Assembly: GCF_019402665.1 (NCBI RefSeq)
Contig: NZ_VSST01000086.1
Location: forward strand, 62,001 to 126,000
Direction: 5' to 3'
From: Bradyrhizobium canariense
Lineage (GTDB): Bacteria > Pseudomonadota > Alphaproteobacteria > Rhizobiales > Xanthobacteraceae
DNA length: 64,000 bases
The position numbers and the translations under genes were made by a program. Below the pieces are notes generated by a model that worked only from the letters and a program-made list of their open reading frames with translations, had not been told where the DNA came from and made no database searches. Below, one piece after another: positions 38,313 to 47,431 of this stretch (positions within the stretch are counted from its first letter, which is position 1; every line of letters starts with the position of its first letter).

Positions 38313-38677
38313 ACGTTCGCAAAACAGCAGCGGTAACACACGGCACCGGCATGTTCGAATTCACACTGGAATGGACCGGTCTTCGTTCTACCGCCGACCG
38401 GGCGATCGATGCGAGAGCGGTCACGGATCGCATCGGCAAGCATGCAGCATTGATCCTCCCGCTGGTCCTGTTGATCGCGTTCCTGCTCGTGCTTGGCCTC
38501 ATGACGGGAGCGCATCTTTACCAGCGCGCTGACCGGAGCCTGCTGTATGCATCGTTCGGCAGCATGGGGTTGCCTATCCTGCCCATGGCGTCGGGCTCGT
38601 GCCGGTGGCCGCTAAAGGCCGGTTCCACGCCCCGCTTGCGGCATGCCGACCTGCTCGCGCTGCTCGCGAACGACTGA
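38309..38677 (+). CDS. Possible small membrane protein
   Basis: A 122-residue open frame from a GTG overlapping the MetQ stop by 4 bases (an internal ATG at 38351 is the alternative). One strong hydrophobic stretch (ALILPLVLLIAFLLVLGLM) lies near the middle. I do not recognise a family, and the C-terminal third does not look conserved. The coupling suggests a gene; the composition leaves doubt. Confidence 0.3.
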   Translation: MNVRKTAAVTHGTGMFEFTLEWTGLRSTADRAIDARAVTDRIGKHAALILPLVLLIAFLLVLGLMTGAHLYQRADRSLLYASFGSMGLPILPMASGSCRWPLKAGSTPRLRHADLLALLAND

Positions 38678-38876
38678 TCCAACGCCTCCGCGTCAGGTAC
38701 ACCGCATGAAAATCGTCCCTTGCGAAACGGCGCCATGGAATTTTCTACTTGAACAAATGACAGCTTCAGCACGATCCAACCAAACTGATCGATGCCAGCG
38801 TCTGGCGATGTTCAACGTCACGTCGCCCGTGATAACCTTGCCGGGTTCTCGCCCCACAACGTTGTCCGGAGTGAGC

Positions 38877-39029
38877 ATGAGCTACGTCGCCTCGCTGCAT
38901 CTCAGCCTCGCCAGCTGGCTCGAACAGGCACGCGGATGGTTCCGGCGATCGCTGCGGCCGCAGACAGGCGGCGAAAGCGGCGATCAGGACGACCTCTACG
39001 AGATCTTCCTGTTCGGGCCCCACGGCTGA
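38877..39029 (+). CDS. Small 50-residue protein upstream of the Lrp regulator
   Basis: A 50-codon gene beginning MSYVASLHLSLASWLEQARG. GGAG is 5 bases before the ATG and third-position bases are strongly G/C, both signs of a real gene. It has an amphipathic N-terminal helix and an acidic GDQDDLYEIF tail. It lies 55 bases before the Lrp gene. Function unknown; it may be a small regulatory or membrane-associated peptide. Confidence 0.45.
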   Translation: MSYVASLHLSLASWLEQARGWFRRSLRPQTGGESGDQDDLYEIFLFGPHG

Positions 39030-39084
39030 GAGTTTTGCCGAAGTGCCGGCCCTCGAGCTTCGCCTGACACAAAGGTAATCGAAC

Positions 39085-39594
39085 ATGACCGACGCTGCGT
39101 TGCAGCTCGCCGAGACGGGCCGCCGCCTCGATGCCATCGACCGCAAGATCCTGACGGTGCTTCAGGAGGACGCCTCACTATCGGTGGCCGAGATCGGCGA
39201 CCGGGTCGGCCTGTCGTCCACACCGTGCTGGAAGCGCATTCAGCGGCTGGAGGCTGACGGCGTGATCCAAAAGCGCGTTGCGCTGGTCGACCAGAACAAA
39301 ATCGGCCTCGGTCTCTCCGTGTTCGTCTCCGTGGAAAGCTCCGATCACTCCGACGTCTGGCTTAAGCGCTTCGCAGCTGCCGTTAGCGCCATGCCCGAGG
39401 TGATGGAATTTTATCGGATGGCCGGTGACGTCGACTACATGCTGCGCGTCGTCATTCCGGACATGCAAAGCTACGACGTGTTCTACAAAAAGCTGATCCA
39501 CGCCGTACCGCTCAAAAACGTCACCTCGCGCTTTGCGATGGAGAAGATCAAGTCGATCACTGCGCTGCCGATCCCGCTTGTGGTGGCGGACTAA
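39085..39594 (+). CDS. Lrp/AsnC-family transcriptional regulator
   Basis: A 169-residue regulator. The helix-turn-helix is at about residues 15-60 (LDAIDRKILTVLQEDASLSV, then RVGLSSTPCWKRIQRLEADG), followed by the RAM/AsnC ligand domain (FYRMAGDVDYMLRVVIPDMQ). Such proteins sense amino acids. It is the last gene before the island repeats and may control the organosulfur operons upstream; that is inferred from position only. Confidence 0.92.
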   Translation: MTDAALQLAETGRRLDAIDRKILTVLQEDASLSVAEIGDRVGLSSTPCWKRIQRLEADGVIQKRVALVDQNKIGLGLSVFVSVESSDHSDVWLKRFAAAVSAMPEVMEFYRMAGDVDYMLRVVIPDMQSYDVFYKKLIHAVPLKNVTSRFAMEKIKSITALPIPLVVAD

Positions 39595-39637
39595 GAAGCG
39601 AGCCCTGCATCGGTTGTCCGATTTGTTCGCCGCACTA

Positions 39638-39805
39638 ACAACCGATACCGACATTCGCTGATGGTAGCCGTTTGATGTGAGCTACTCCTTGCGTCCCGAA
39701 TGCAGTGAACATCTTCTAAGTTGTTGATTTTTCTCTGATTGGCAGGTGCTTCCGTCCCGTTTTGTTCACGCTCGTTTCACCCAATTCGTTGCGGCGGCAG
39801 CGAGG
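39638..39805 (+). repeat. Repeat copy A (left edge of the island)
   Basis: About 165 bases related to the stretch at 53603-53782 in the same orientation. Shared blocks are ACCGATACCGA.ATTCG, CTTGCGTCCCGAA.GCAGTGA.CATCTT.TAAGT and CGTTTTGTTCACG.TCGTTTC.CCCA.TTCGTTGCG. Its first 45 bases also match 54770-54815. It lies in the 638-base gap between the Lrp and RidA genes, where I see no gene. Confidence 0.65.
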
Positions 39806-39914
39806 GAGAACGGTGCTCGGCGCGTTATTGGGATCTTGGACTTGCGCCGGAGCAGCCGAGGCCTGCGAGGGTAAGCGTATTAGACTAGGCGGTGATCTGT
39901 CGGGGGTTCGAGTC

Positions 39915-39990
39915 ACTAGACCGCTACCGCTTTTCCCCACACCAGCCGAAACTACGATATTTTCTGCGGGCGTGCGCCTAGTGCCTCCGA
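39915..39990 (+). repeat. Short repeat related to 50864-50936
   Basis: About 75 bases that share AGACCGCTACCGCTTTT followed by CCCACA and CGATATTT with the stretch at 50864-50936 in the same orientation. A GGGGTTCGAGTC string just before it resembles a tRNA T-loop, but its flanks do not pair, so I do not call a tRNA. Confidence 0.45.
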
Positions 39991-40232
39991 TCCCATCGAG
40001 TTGAGTTCAAATCGGGGACCTGTAACCATTTCAAATGCTATTTCGAAGATGGTATTCGCGGTGCTGGACTTTAAATCAGCTCAGCTACAGACGCCGATCG
40101 ACACGACAAGTCTTTGATCCACATGACATCAAAGGTCATGCGTCGGCGCCAATTTACACTCGAAAGACAAGACCGCGGAAAGCTGCTTAAATGCGCCACA
40201 TCGACTCGGCGGTTTGAGCCATCCTTGGAGTA

Positions 40233-40625
40233 ATGAATTTGCGCGCACTTTCACCGGCTTCGATCAAAGCGCCTCTTGCGCGCTACAGTCACGGCATCGC
40301 TATCTCGGCCGGGCAACGCTTGGTGTTCACCTCTGGCCAGCTCGGTATTCGCGGTGATGGAATAATTCCTGCCGATTGCGAAGCACAGGCTGATCTTTGC
40401 TTTGCAAATGTCGCGGCAATCCTGGCCGAAGACGGCATGACGCCGGCCGATATCGTTCGGATCAACGCCTACGTTACCGATCGCGCGCACATGCAAGGCT
40501 ACATGCGCTCACGTGACCGGCAATTTCCCGGTACGCCGCCGGCGTCGACCTTGCTCATTGTATCAGGCTTTACGCGGCCGGAATTTGTCGTCGAGATCGA
40601 AGCTATCGCAGCGGCTCCTGACTGA
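40233..40625 (+). CDS. RidA-family protein lacking the usual catalytic arginine
   Basis: A 130-residue RidA/YjgF-fold protein (SAGQRLVFTSGQLGIRGDG near the start, VVEIEAIAA at the end). In enamine/imine deaminases the conserved arginine lies in a PARS-type motif before the last strands; here the matching sequence is PPASTLLIV, with no arginine. It is therefore more like the Rid4-7 groups and may have another role. A GGAG is 2 bases before the ATG. It is the first island gene on the plus strand. Confidence 0.85.
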   Translation: MNLRALSPASIKAPLARYSHGIAISAGQRLVFTSGQLGIRGDGIIPADCEAQADLCFANVAAILAEDGMTPADIVRINAYVTDRAHMQGYMRSRDRQFPGTPPASTLLIVSGFTRPEFVVEIEAIAAAPD

Positions 40626-40699
40626 CGAGGCCGGTTCGGTACGAGATACGCCGAAGATATCCAGCAGCGACCTCATGCTGGTCACCGATGCCCAGCTTT

Positions 40700-41119
40700 T
40701 CAAAGGCCTTGCAAGATCCTGACATCATCGGCATCGAGCTGCACCCGGTCACCGCCACGAATCAGCTCGGCAAAACCTTCATTTGGCGTCATCACCGTGA
40801 GCGTGTAGAGCTTATCGATCCCAACATTCTCGATCACATGTTCCGAGCCCGGATGCAACAGCAGCGAGTCGCCTTTCTTGATTGGAATCGTCTTGCCCTC
40901 GCAGCGCGCGACACCGTCGCCATGCAGCACGTGGAAAAATTCGTGCGCGGCGGCATGCTTGTTAGGTGGCGTCGCACCGCCTGCCTTGAATATTTCGATG
41001 ACGAAAATATTGTCAATAGCATCGCTGCTCCTGTCGAAAAGCATCACGAAGTAATTGGTGTCAATGGGCGAAATGCGGAATGCCTCGGCCTCAGAGATAT
41101 CGGCAACGCTGAATGCCAT
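40700..41119 (-). CDS. Cupin-domain protein
   Basis: A 139-residue cupin. The two cupin motifs are visible: PNKHAAAHEFFHVLHGDGVA and KKGDSLLLHPGSEHVIEN, with several possible metal-binding histidines. AGGAGG lies 7 bases before the ATG at 41119. It is 50 bases after the NMT1-like binding protein and ends the minus-strand island operon. A role in metabolising the imported compound is likely but undefined. Confidence 0.85.
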   Translation of the reverse strand: MAFSVADISEAEAFRISPIDTNYFVMLFDRSSDAIDNIFVIEIFKAGGATPPNKHAAAHEFFHVLHGDGVARCEGKTIPIKKGDSLLLHPGSEHVIENVGIDKLYTLTVMTPNEGFAELIRGGDRVQLDADDVRILQGL

Positions 41120-41169
41120 CAAAAGCCCTCCTGGCTGCAGACAATCGTTCGGTACGGGCGCAGTATCCT

Positions 41170-42153
41170 TCAAGGCAAAATCTTGGCACCGGCAACGAAT
41201 TGCGTGGTGTAAGTTTGATCGAGAGATACCTTTGACGCATCGATTAGGCCAAGACTTACGAAGGTATCGTAGGTCGCCTTCATCCGGTCATCGGTTATCG
41301 TTCCTATGCCTTGCGCGATGGCATCTCCGCCCGTCACGAGCTTGGTGTCTCTCACTGCCTTGAAAGTGTAATCGATATCTGCCGCAGTTTGCTTCGGATT
41401 TTCACTCTTTAGAATTGCGTTGCCTGGATCGGGATTGGCAAGATAGCTTTTGTACCCTTCGGCCGTCGCTTTGATGAAGGCCGCAATTTGAGGGCCGCGT
41501 TGCGCGATAGTCTTGTCCAGGCAGGCGATCACGGTCGAGTAGGTCGGGTAGCCATAGTCACTGATAAGGAATCTATTGAATTTTACTCCGAGCTTCTCAA
41601 TCATGCTCGGATCGGTTGTGACATAGCTCTGAGTCGCTGCATTTTCGTCTGCAACAAAGGGTTGGAAATTGTTCGTGAACGGCCTGGTCTGATCGTCAGA
41701 CAGTCCGTATTTCGCCTTGAGCCATAACCAGTAGCCGGTGCGCGCACCGGTACTGATCAAAACTGTCTTGCCTTTGAGATCGGCCAAGGACTTCACGTCG
41801 TCATGCGCAATAATGGCAATCGCTTCTTTCTGAAAGACGGCAGCAACGGTCTTGACCGGTAGGCCGCTTGAGCGCAGTTGCATAACCTGGATTTCGTTTG
41901 AACCCATCACGCAATCTGCCTGTCCGGCCGCCATCAGCTGATAAACGTTGATTTGCGGCCCACCCATTTTGATGGTCACGTCAAGGCCATGCTTTTTATA
42001 GGTACCCTCTGCCAAGGCCTGATAGAAGCCACCGTGTTCAGCCTGCGCAAACCAGTTGGTTAGAAACGTAAACTGTTCATCCGCCCGTGCAGGAAGGCAT
42101 GCCATCAATGAGGCTGTCGCCATCACAACAGCTGATCGGAGGCTCTTTTGCAT
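41170..42153 (-). CDS. NMT1/THI5-like ABC transporter substrate-binding protein
   Basis: A 327-residue exported protein with signal peptide (MQKSLRSAVVMATASLMACL, cleavage near ARADE). The mature sequence QFTFLTNWFAQAEHGGFYQA is typical of NMT1/THI5-like binding proteins for pyrimidine and related heterocycles. The ATPase and permease genes lie upstream in the same operon, beyond the creatininase gene. Codons contain more A/T than in the sulfur block. Confidence 0.88.
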   Translation of the reverse strand: MQKSLRSAVVMATASLMACLPARADEQFTFLTNWFAQAEHGGFYQALAEGTYKKHGLDVTIKMGGPQINVYQLMAAGQADCVMGSNEIQVMQLRSSGLPVKTVAAVFQKEAIAIIAHDDVKSLADLKGKTVLISTGARTGYWLWLKAKYGLSDDQTRPFTNNFQPFVADENAATQSYVTTDPSMIEKLGVKFNRFLISDYGYPTYSTVIACLDKTIAQRGPQIAAFIKATAEGYKSYLANPDPGNAILKSENPKQTAADIDYTFKAVRDTKLVTGGDAIAQGIGTITDDRMKATYDTFVSLGLIDASKVSLDQTYTTQFVAGAKILP

Positions 42154-42209
42154 CAGTGATCCATAAGTTAGGGAGGAGGAACGATGCGTCAGAATTTGCA
42201 ATCTGCGCT

Positions 42210-43004
42210 TTATGCCGTCGCCAATTTTCCGAGATCGAATCGGTTCATGTCTTTGAGCAATTCGATACACTCCGAGATCTGATGCCCGGCGATTGCAGAA
42301 CCTATCTCGGAGGTTCCCGCTGCGGCATCCCCCACGGCGCCGTCCCGGTTCATGTCGTGGATGATCCAGCCCATATTGTGCTGACCGGTCGCGCGGAGAT
42401 GCTTAAATGTGGATTCCATCCACCGCGTCGCCGAAGCGAAATTGCGAGCCTTTTCCATCCGGACGAGATCGGGGCGAAAGTGCAGCATGAGGGACGTCTC
42501 GACCTTGCCCGCATGGATCCCGTAGCGTTTCTCTTCGTCATCGATCAATCCTGCCGGTGTTCCAAATCGACTCCATTGAGTCGCTACGGCGAGCATCGCA
42601 AACCTGACACGCAGCTCTCGCGCTACGATGTCCATGATTGCGTTGTTTCCGCCATGTGAATTGACGATAAGTATTTTTCGAAGGCCCGTTCGATACACTG
42701 CAGCACCGATGTCGCGCCAGGCCGAAATCAGCAACTTCGGGTCAAGTGTCAGTGTTCCCGGCCCCAACATGTGCTCGTTGGATTTTCCTATCTTCTGATG
42801 CGGCAACACGAGCACGGAGACATCGACCGGCAAACGGTCCTTCAGCAACTCGATCATGCCGACCGAAATGGCGGAATCCGTAGCGACTGGCAGATGAGGC
42901 CCGTGCTGCTCTGTTGCGGCGATGGGCAGGATTGCAATGGTCTCGGGGTTAACCGACGCGAAATCTTCCGTCGTCATGTCTTCCCAATAAAACGGACGGG
43001 GCAA
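42210..43004 (-). CDS. Creatininase-family amidohydrolase
   Basis: A 264-residue metal hydrolase. Key family motifs are present: ATEQHGPHLPVATD (metal Glu and His), NSHGGN and HAGKVETS (His and Glu). Members hydrolyse cyclic or linear amides such as creatinine, formylated pyrimidines or mycofactocin-type substrates. Between the permease and binding-protein genes of one importer, it very probably acts on the imported heterocycle. Confidence 0.9.
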   Translation of the reverse strand: MPRPFYWEDMTTEDFASVNPETIAILPIAATEQHGPHLPVATDSAISVGMIELLKDRLPVDVSVLVLPHQKIGKSNEHMLGPGTLTLDPKLLISAWRDIGAAVYRTGLRKILIVNSHGGNNAIMDIVARELRVRFAMLAVATQWSRFGTPAGLIDDEEKRYGIHAGKVETSLMLHFRPDLVRMEKARNFASATRWMESTFKHLRATGQHNMGWIIHDMNRDGAVGDAAAGTSEIGSAIAGHQISECIELLKDMNRFDLGKLATA

Positions 43005-43207
43005 GTTGTTCTCCTAAGCGATACGTCCATACTGGCGGCGGGCGATGCGTCGTAAAAGCATCAAATTAGTCCCATGGGCATCTCTTTTGAGCATCACTCG
43101 AACACGTATTCTTCGCGTCGCGCGAGGAGTGATCCTTCGGCAGTAGACAAGCTACCTCGTGGTGGAGGCGGACGACGCAGCCCCTCAAAATACCGCAGCA
43201 ATCCGGT

Positions 43208-44023
43208 TTAGCTGGAATGCCATGATCCCAGAGCGAGCCTGCTGAGCCACGCCATCACCGCGAACAGGGCCACCCCCGTCAAGGAAATCAGGAGCAACGC
43301 CGCAAACATTCTCGGAATGTTTAGTTGAAAGCCAGATTGCAGGATCTCGTAGGCCAGTCCTGCACCAGCCCCGCCGGTCCCGGCGACGAATTCAGCGACC
43401 ACGGCGCCGATCAGGGCAAGGCCGCTCGATATTCGCAACCCGCCGAAGAAGTACGGAAGAGCACTGGGTATCCGAAGTCGCACCAATTGCTGCCAGCGCG
43501 TCGAATTGTTGAGAGTGAAATAGCTCTTGAGATCGGGGTCAATACTGCGCAGCCCGAGGGTGGTATTGCTGATAATCGGGAACAGGGCAACGAGGCTGGC
43601 GCAAACGACCATGGCGGCGGTCTGGTTCTTAACCCAGATGATAATCAGCGGAGCGACGGCGACGATCGGTGTTACCTGCAACAGCACAGCGAACGGGAAA
43701 AGAGCTTCTTCGATCACTTCGCTCTGGACGAACACAAACGAGATCAGCACACCTAGGAGAGTGGCGAGAGCGAAGGACAGCAATGTTATTTTAAGCGTCG
43801 ACAATAGTGCCAGGCCCAGCGGTACAAACTCGGTGACGAGCGTCTTGAACATGAGCAGCGGCGTCGGCACCAGGTAGGTAGGAACCTTCAGCGCAGTCAC
43901 GAGGAACTGCCAGACCATCACGAGAACTATGCCGACAAAAAGCGGCAAGATTAATCGGCGGAAACGCCTGTTGCCAGCTCGCTTGACCGGCCTCGTGGCC
44001 GCACGCATTGTCGTCGCGCTCAT
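43208..44023 (-). CDS. ABC transporter permease, SsuC/ThiX-like
   Basis: A 271-residue membrane protein with about six membrane segments (LILPLFVGIVLVMVWQFLVT first). Its start ATG overlaps the ATPase stop by 4 bases. A 203-base gap then separates it from the creatininase gene. It forms the channel of the island importer. Confidence 0.9.
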   Translation of the reverse strand: MSATTMRAATRPVKRAGNRRFRRLILPLFVGIVLVMVWQFLVTALKVPTYLVPTPLLMFKTLVTEFVPLGLALLSTLKITLLSFALATLLGVLISFVFVQSEVIEEALFPFAVLLQVTPIVAVAPLIIIWVKNQTAAMVVCASLVALFPIISNTTLGLRSIDPDLKSYFTLNNSTRWQQLVRLRIPSALPYFFGGLRISSGLALIGAVVAEFVAGTGGAGAGLAYEILQSGFQLNIPRMFAALLLISLTGVALFAVMAWLSRLALGSWHSS

Positions 44024-44853
44024 ACGGCTTCCTCTTCCAGTCCGGCGCTAGCGCTCAGAAGGCTGTCCTGAAGCCGTTTGGCGTAACGGGCGAATCGCGG
44101 AGACACCATGAAGTCGGCAGTACGCGGATAAGGTTCATCGATGACAATCTGTTCGACGACTCGGCCGGGCCGGGCCGCCATCATGATCACACGCGTCGAA
44201 AGGAACACCGCTTCGTGGATCGAGTGCGTCACGAACATTATGGTGAGTCTCTTCTCAAGCCAGAGATTTAAGACTTCCGCATCGAGCTTGAAACGCGTGA
44301 TCTCATCGAGCGCGCCGAATGGCTCGTCCATCAGCAGAAGATCCGGTTGCTTCACCAAGGCACGCGCGATCGACACGCGCATCTGCATGCCGCCGGACAG
44401 CGCGCGCGGGACAGCGTCTGCGAAATTGCCCAATCCGACCAGATTGAGAGCCTCCGTCACGCGTTGGTCGGCGTCGGCCCGGCAGATACCTTCGAGGTCG
44501 AGCGGCAGCCGGACGTTGGAGTGGACTGATGCCCATGGCATAAGGGTCGGCGATTGGAAAACGAACGCGAGTTTGCGGCCGGTGTTGATCAGGCTCTTCA
44601 CCGGCTTGCGCCAGAGTTGAAGCCTGCCGTCGCTCGGTTCGAGCAGTCCCGCGATCATCTTGAGCAGTGTACTCTTGCCGCAGCCAGAAGGACCAAGCAG
44701 CGATATGAATTCGCCCTCCGCCACCGAAAGGTCGACGGGAAGCAAAGCCTGAGTCCCGTTCGGGTACACCATCTCGGCCGACAACACCTCGACCGCCGGT
44801 ATGGCGGACTGGTCTTTTGATAGTCGTGTCAAATCGGAAACGGCGTGATCCAT
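44020..44853 (-). CDS. ABC transporter ATP-binding protein (island importer)
   Basis: A 277-residue ATPase: Walker A GPSGCGKST, Q-loop VFQSPTLMPWAS, signature LSGGMQMR, Walker B LLLMDEPFGALDE. The ATG at 44853 (MDHAVSDLTR) is chosen; an upstream ATG at 44889 is possible. It is coupled to the permease by a 4-base overlap. Confidence 0.92.
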   Translation of the reverse strand: MDHAVSDLTRLSKDQSAIPAVEVLSAEMVYPNGTQALLPVDLSVAEGEFISLLGPSGCGKSTLLKMIAGLLEPSDGRLQLWRKPVKSLINTGRKLAFVFQSPTLMPWASVHSNVRLPLDLEGICRADADQRVTEALNLVGLGNFADAVPRALSGGMQMRVSIARALVKQPDLLLMDEPFGALDEITRFKLDAEVLNLWLEKRLTIMFVTHSIHEAVFLSTRVIMMAARPGRVVEQIVIDEPYPRTADFMVSPRFARYAKRLQDSLLSASAGLEEEAV

Positions 44854-44931
44854 GGCAGATTTCTCGTCGGTCGAAGCGGGGCGCGTCAAGCTCTATGTTC
44901 CGGATCAGGCCGGTGGATAGCAAAGGAAGCG

Positions 44932-46050
44932 CTAGAACTTGACCGAGACGCCCGCGCTGGCGGATTTTTCTGTACAGCTATTGGTGCTGACGCCCGTTGC
45001 CGCGACGGTGCAAGTTCCGGGAGTGGCGTTGCTATCGAGGCCGTACTTATTGTGCCAATATCGATAGGCAACCCAGAGGTCGACGAAGTGGCCGTACTTG
45101 GGGCCGATGAAGGCCTTGCCGGCATCAAAGGTCAGGCGGATCGGTTCGCTGTTCAATTCGATTTTGCTGTTGGTGCTGAAACGTCCGACGCCAGACAGCG
45201 CCGGGAGGGTGTTGATATCGCCTTTGGCTCCAGTCATCGAAACGCGGCCGCTAATAGCGAAGTACCTCACGCTTTCAGGGAGAAAGCCCAGATCCATGTA
45301 GTAATTGGTCTCAATCTTCCAGGTGGGCGGGAATACCCTGTTCCCGTCCGCAAGGCAGGTTACCCCAGGCACGCCCGGATTAAAGAGACCGCACTGAAGA
45401 AATGATTTGTGGCTTGCCAGCCCGTAGACGACCAGGGGCGCCAGATTGACATAGCCCTTGTACGGAAGGTCGAAGGCAAATTGCAGACCGGCGACGACGT
45501 TGTTCGTCGTAGGAGCATAATAGCTGTTTGCCGCTCCGAGATCAGCGCCAACTTCGAACGAAATATTTCGCAGCGGCCCTATCTTGAAAGCCTTGGTCTT
45601 GAATATCTCATTCCAGCCGAACGTGCTGCGTTCGATGCCGTAGAATTCCGTCGCGCCGGCGCAAGCGCCTGGCGGCCCGAACGGCAGGGTACCAGTGGGC
45701 TGGCAAGGCGAGGCAGGATCGTTATGGGTGGATTTCAACAGATCGACGTTGAAGAAGTTCGTGCCATAAGCCCACACATCGAAGTGGGTGAACGAATAAA
45801 CCTGCTTTGCAGTGGTGCCGTTGATGGTCCCGTTCGGCCGGGTGCTGTAAGCACCGGGATCAGTGGCCGTAAACTGGTAAGAGTATGTCAACCGGTTATC
45901 ATTAACGCTGAAGAATGGGGCATCCGTTATCAGACTTGCCTTGACAGGCATCGCGGGCGGGTCTGCTGCGTTTGCAAAGCTTGTCGAGGCGAGTATGGCG
46001 AGCGGAGCAAGCGATAGCAGGAATGCTGAATTTTTGGTACGATGCGGCAT
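44932..46050 (-). CDS. Outer-membrane beta-barrel protein, porin-like
   Basis: A 372-residue exported protein. The signal peptide is clear (KNSAFLLSLAPLAILASTSF, then ANAAD). The mature part has alternating hydrophobic strands with many aromatic residues and ends in VSVKF, the terminal-phenylalanine signal for barrel insertion. The style resembles Tsx-like nucleoside channels. At the head of the importer operon, it probably lets the heterocyclic substrate cross the outer membrane. Exact family uncertain. Confidence 0.72.
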   Translation of the reverse strand: MPHRTKNSAFLLSLAPLAILASTSFANAADPPAMPVKASLITDAPFFSVNDNRLTYSYQFTATDPGAYSTRPNGTINGTTAKQVYSFTHFDVWAYGTNFFNVDLLKSTHNDPASPCQPTGTLPFGPPGACAGATEFYGIERSTFGWNEIFKTKAFKIGPLRNISFEVGADLGAANSYYAPTTNNVVAGLQFAFDLPYKGYVNLAPLVVYGLASHKSFLQCGLFNPGVPGVTCLADGNRVFPPTWKIETNYYMDLGFLPESVRYFAISGRVSMTGAKGDINTLPALSGVGRFSTNSKIELNSEPIRLTFDAGKAFIGPKYGHFVDLWVAYRYWHNKYGLDSNATPGTCTVAATGVSTNSCTEKSASAGVSVKF

Positions 46051-46286
46051 GACTCTTCTTTCCCCAAAATTGGCGATAATGAACGCGCCGGATAGTTTGG
46101 ACTAAAGACCTGAGCACCTGCCGATACGCAGCGTCAGGAAGCTTTCAAGGTCGCTCGCAGTATCGGACTGCGATTTATCTTAGGCGAGCCTCGATCCAAT
46201 TTACTCCGCCCTGGCGAATTTTGCTGAGCAGCTGTTTGTCTCTCGTGGACGCACCTCGAAACAATTTGCCGGCTCTCTCCTTGTAT

Positions 46287-47299
46287 TCACCTTGCCGCCG
46301 TTGAACCCGGCAAGTAACCGTATGATCGCTTGAACATTTCAGCGGTGTGCTCCTCTGTCGTGCAAGACGGGAAAAGAGGTGGAGCCCCGTCGCCGACGCA
46401 AGTCGGAATCGCCTCAATCACAGACCGGGAATCCGGGCTGTAGAAAAATGGAGTGGAGTAGCGATCGCGATTGGCAGTGTTGTTCTTCACCCGATGAAAA
46501 TTCGATTTGTAGATTCCGTTCGTCCACCGCGCCACCAAATCCCCGAGATTGATGACGAACGTATCGGGAATCGCGAAGGCCTGGATCCACTCGCCGGCAA
46601 CATTTGAACCTCGAGACCACCAATGCTGACCTGTGCGAGGATGGTGATCCCACCCCAGTCGGTATGCGCACCGGCGCCTAATTGGTTCGTTACGGCAGCT
46701 TCCTGCTGGGGAGAATATTTGATCAACCGCAGCTTTGCGCCCGCTGTCGCGAAATGCGGAGCAAACCAGTTCGATTGCAGGTCGAGCGACAGCGCCATCA
46801 GCTCCAAGATGGTGTCGCCCAGGCGCGCTACGCGGCACCATAGGCTAGCATCTGCTCGCGAAACCGTGCGATACCCGCCGGGCACTGGTTTTCCCAAAAC
46901 CCCTGAAGCCGGCGGTGACGTAAGGATGATCGTCTGGCAACTCAGCTCCGCAGTAAAGCTTTCCTTCAAGTCCGGCGGCGCAGCCTTCTGCGTCGCGTCC
47001 TGACTATCGAGCGCTTGACCGCCTATCGGTTCGTAGCCACTCGCTGCAGAGGAACTCTTCATCCAGATCGACATCTTTTCTTTGATCGGCAGGTCAAAGA
47101 ACTTCTTGGTAAAGTCAAACTGCTTTTCGATCAGAGCGGAATCAATGCCGTGGTGGGAGACGTAAAAGAAACCGGTTCGAACGTACGCTCGGTGGATTTC
47201 GGCGGCAGCCCCCTGTCGAGCTGAGGCGCCGAAATGGAGCCTACCCAGATCAATCACGGGGATGGATCTCGGCACTTTAGGTGGGGTATAGGTATGCAT
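46287..47299 (-). pseudogene. Isopenicillin-N-synthase-like 2-oxoglutarate oxygenase, broken by one frameshift
   Basis: The N-terminal part (IPVIDLGRL, FFYVSHHGID, GAHTDWGG with the HxD iron pair) ends in one frame after IGGLEVQ. The rest (AGEWIQAFAIPDTFVINLGD, then FHRV with the third iron His and RDRYS with the 2-oxoglutarate Arg/Ser) continues in another frame. The change is one missing A in a short A/T run at about 46603-46605, where CAAATG would be CAAAATG. Joined, the protein is about 337 residues, normal for the family. It is a recent pseudogene or a sequencing error. Confidence 0.78.
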
Positions 47300-47431
47300 G
47301 GGCGCCGCCTCTGAGACTAACCCTGACTTCGATTTACGCAGTCAATACGGGAGCGGCTATTCCGAAAAGCATTGTTTTAATGCCGCACCGATGACAAAAT
47401 GAGAGCGCTCTCTGCCCAAGAGGTTCGCATA

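Noticed and set aside
39905..39935. tRNA-like T-loop string GGGGTTCGAGTC
   Set aside because: Flanking bases do not form the T stem, no acceptor stem or anticodon arm is seen upstream.
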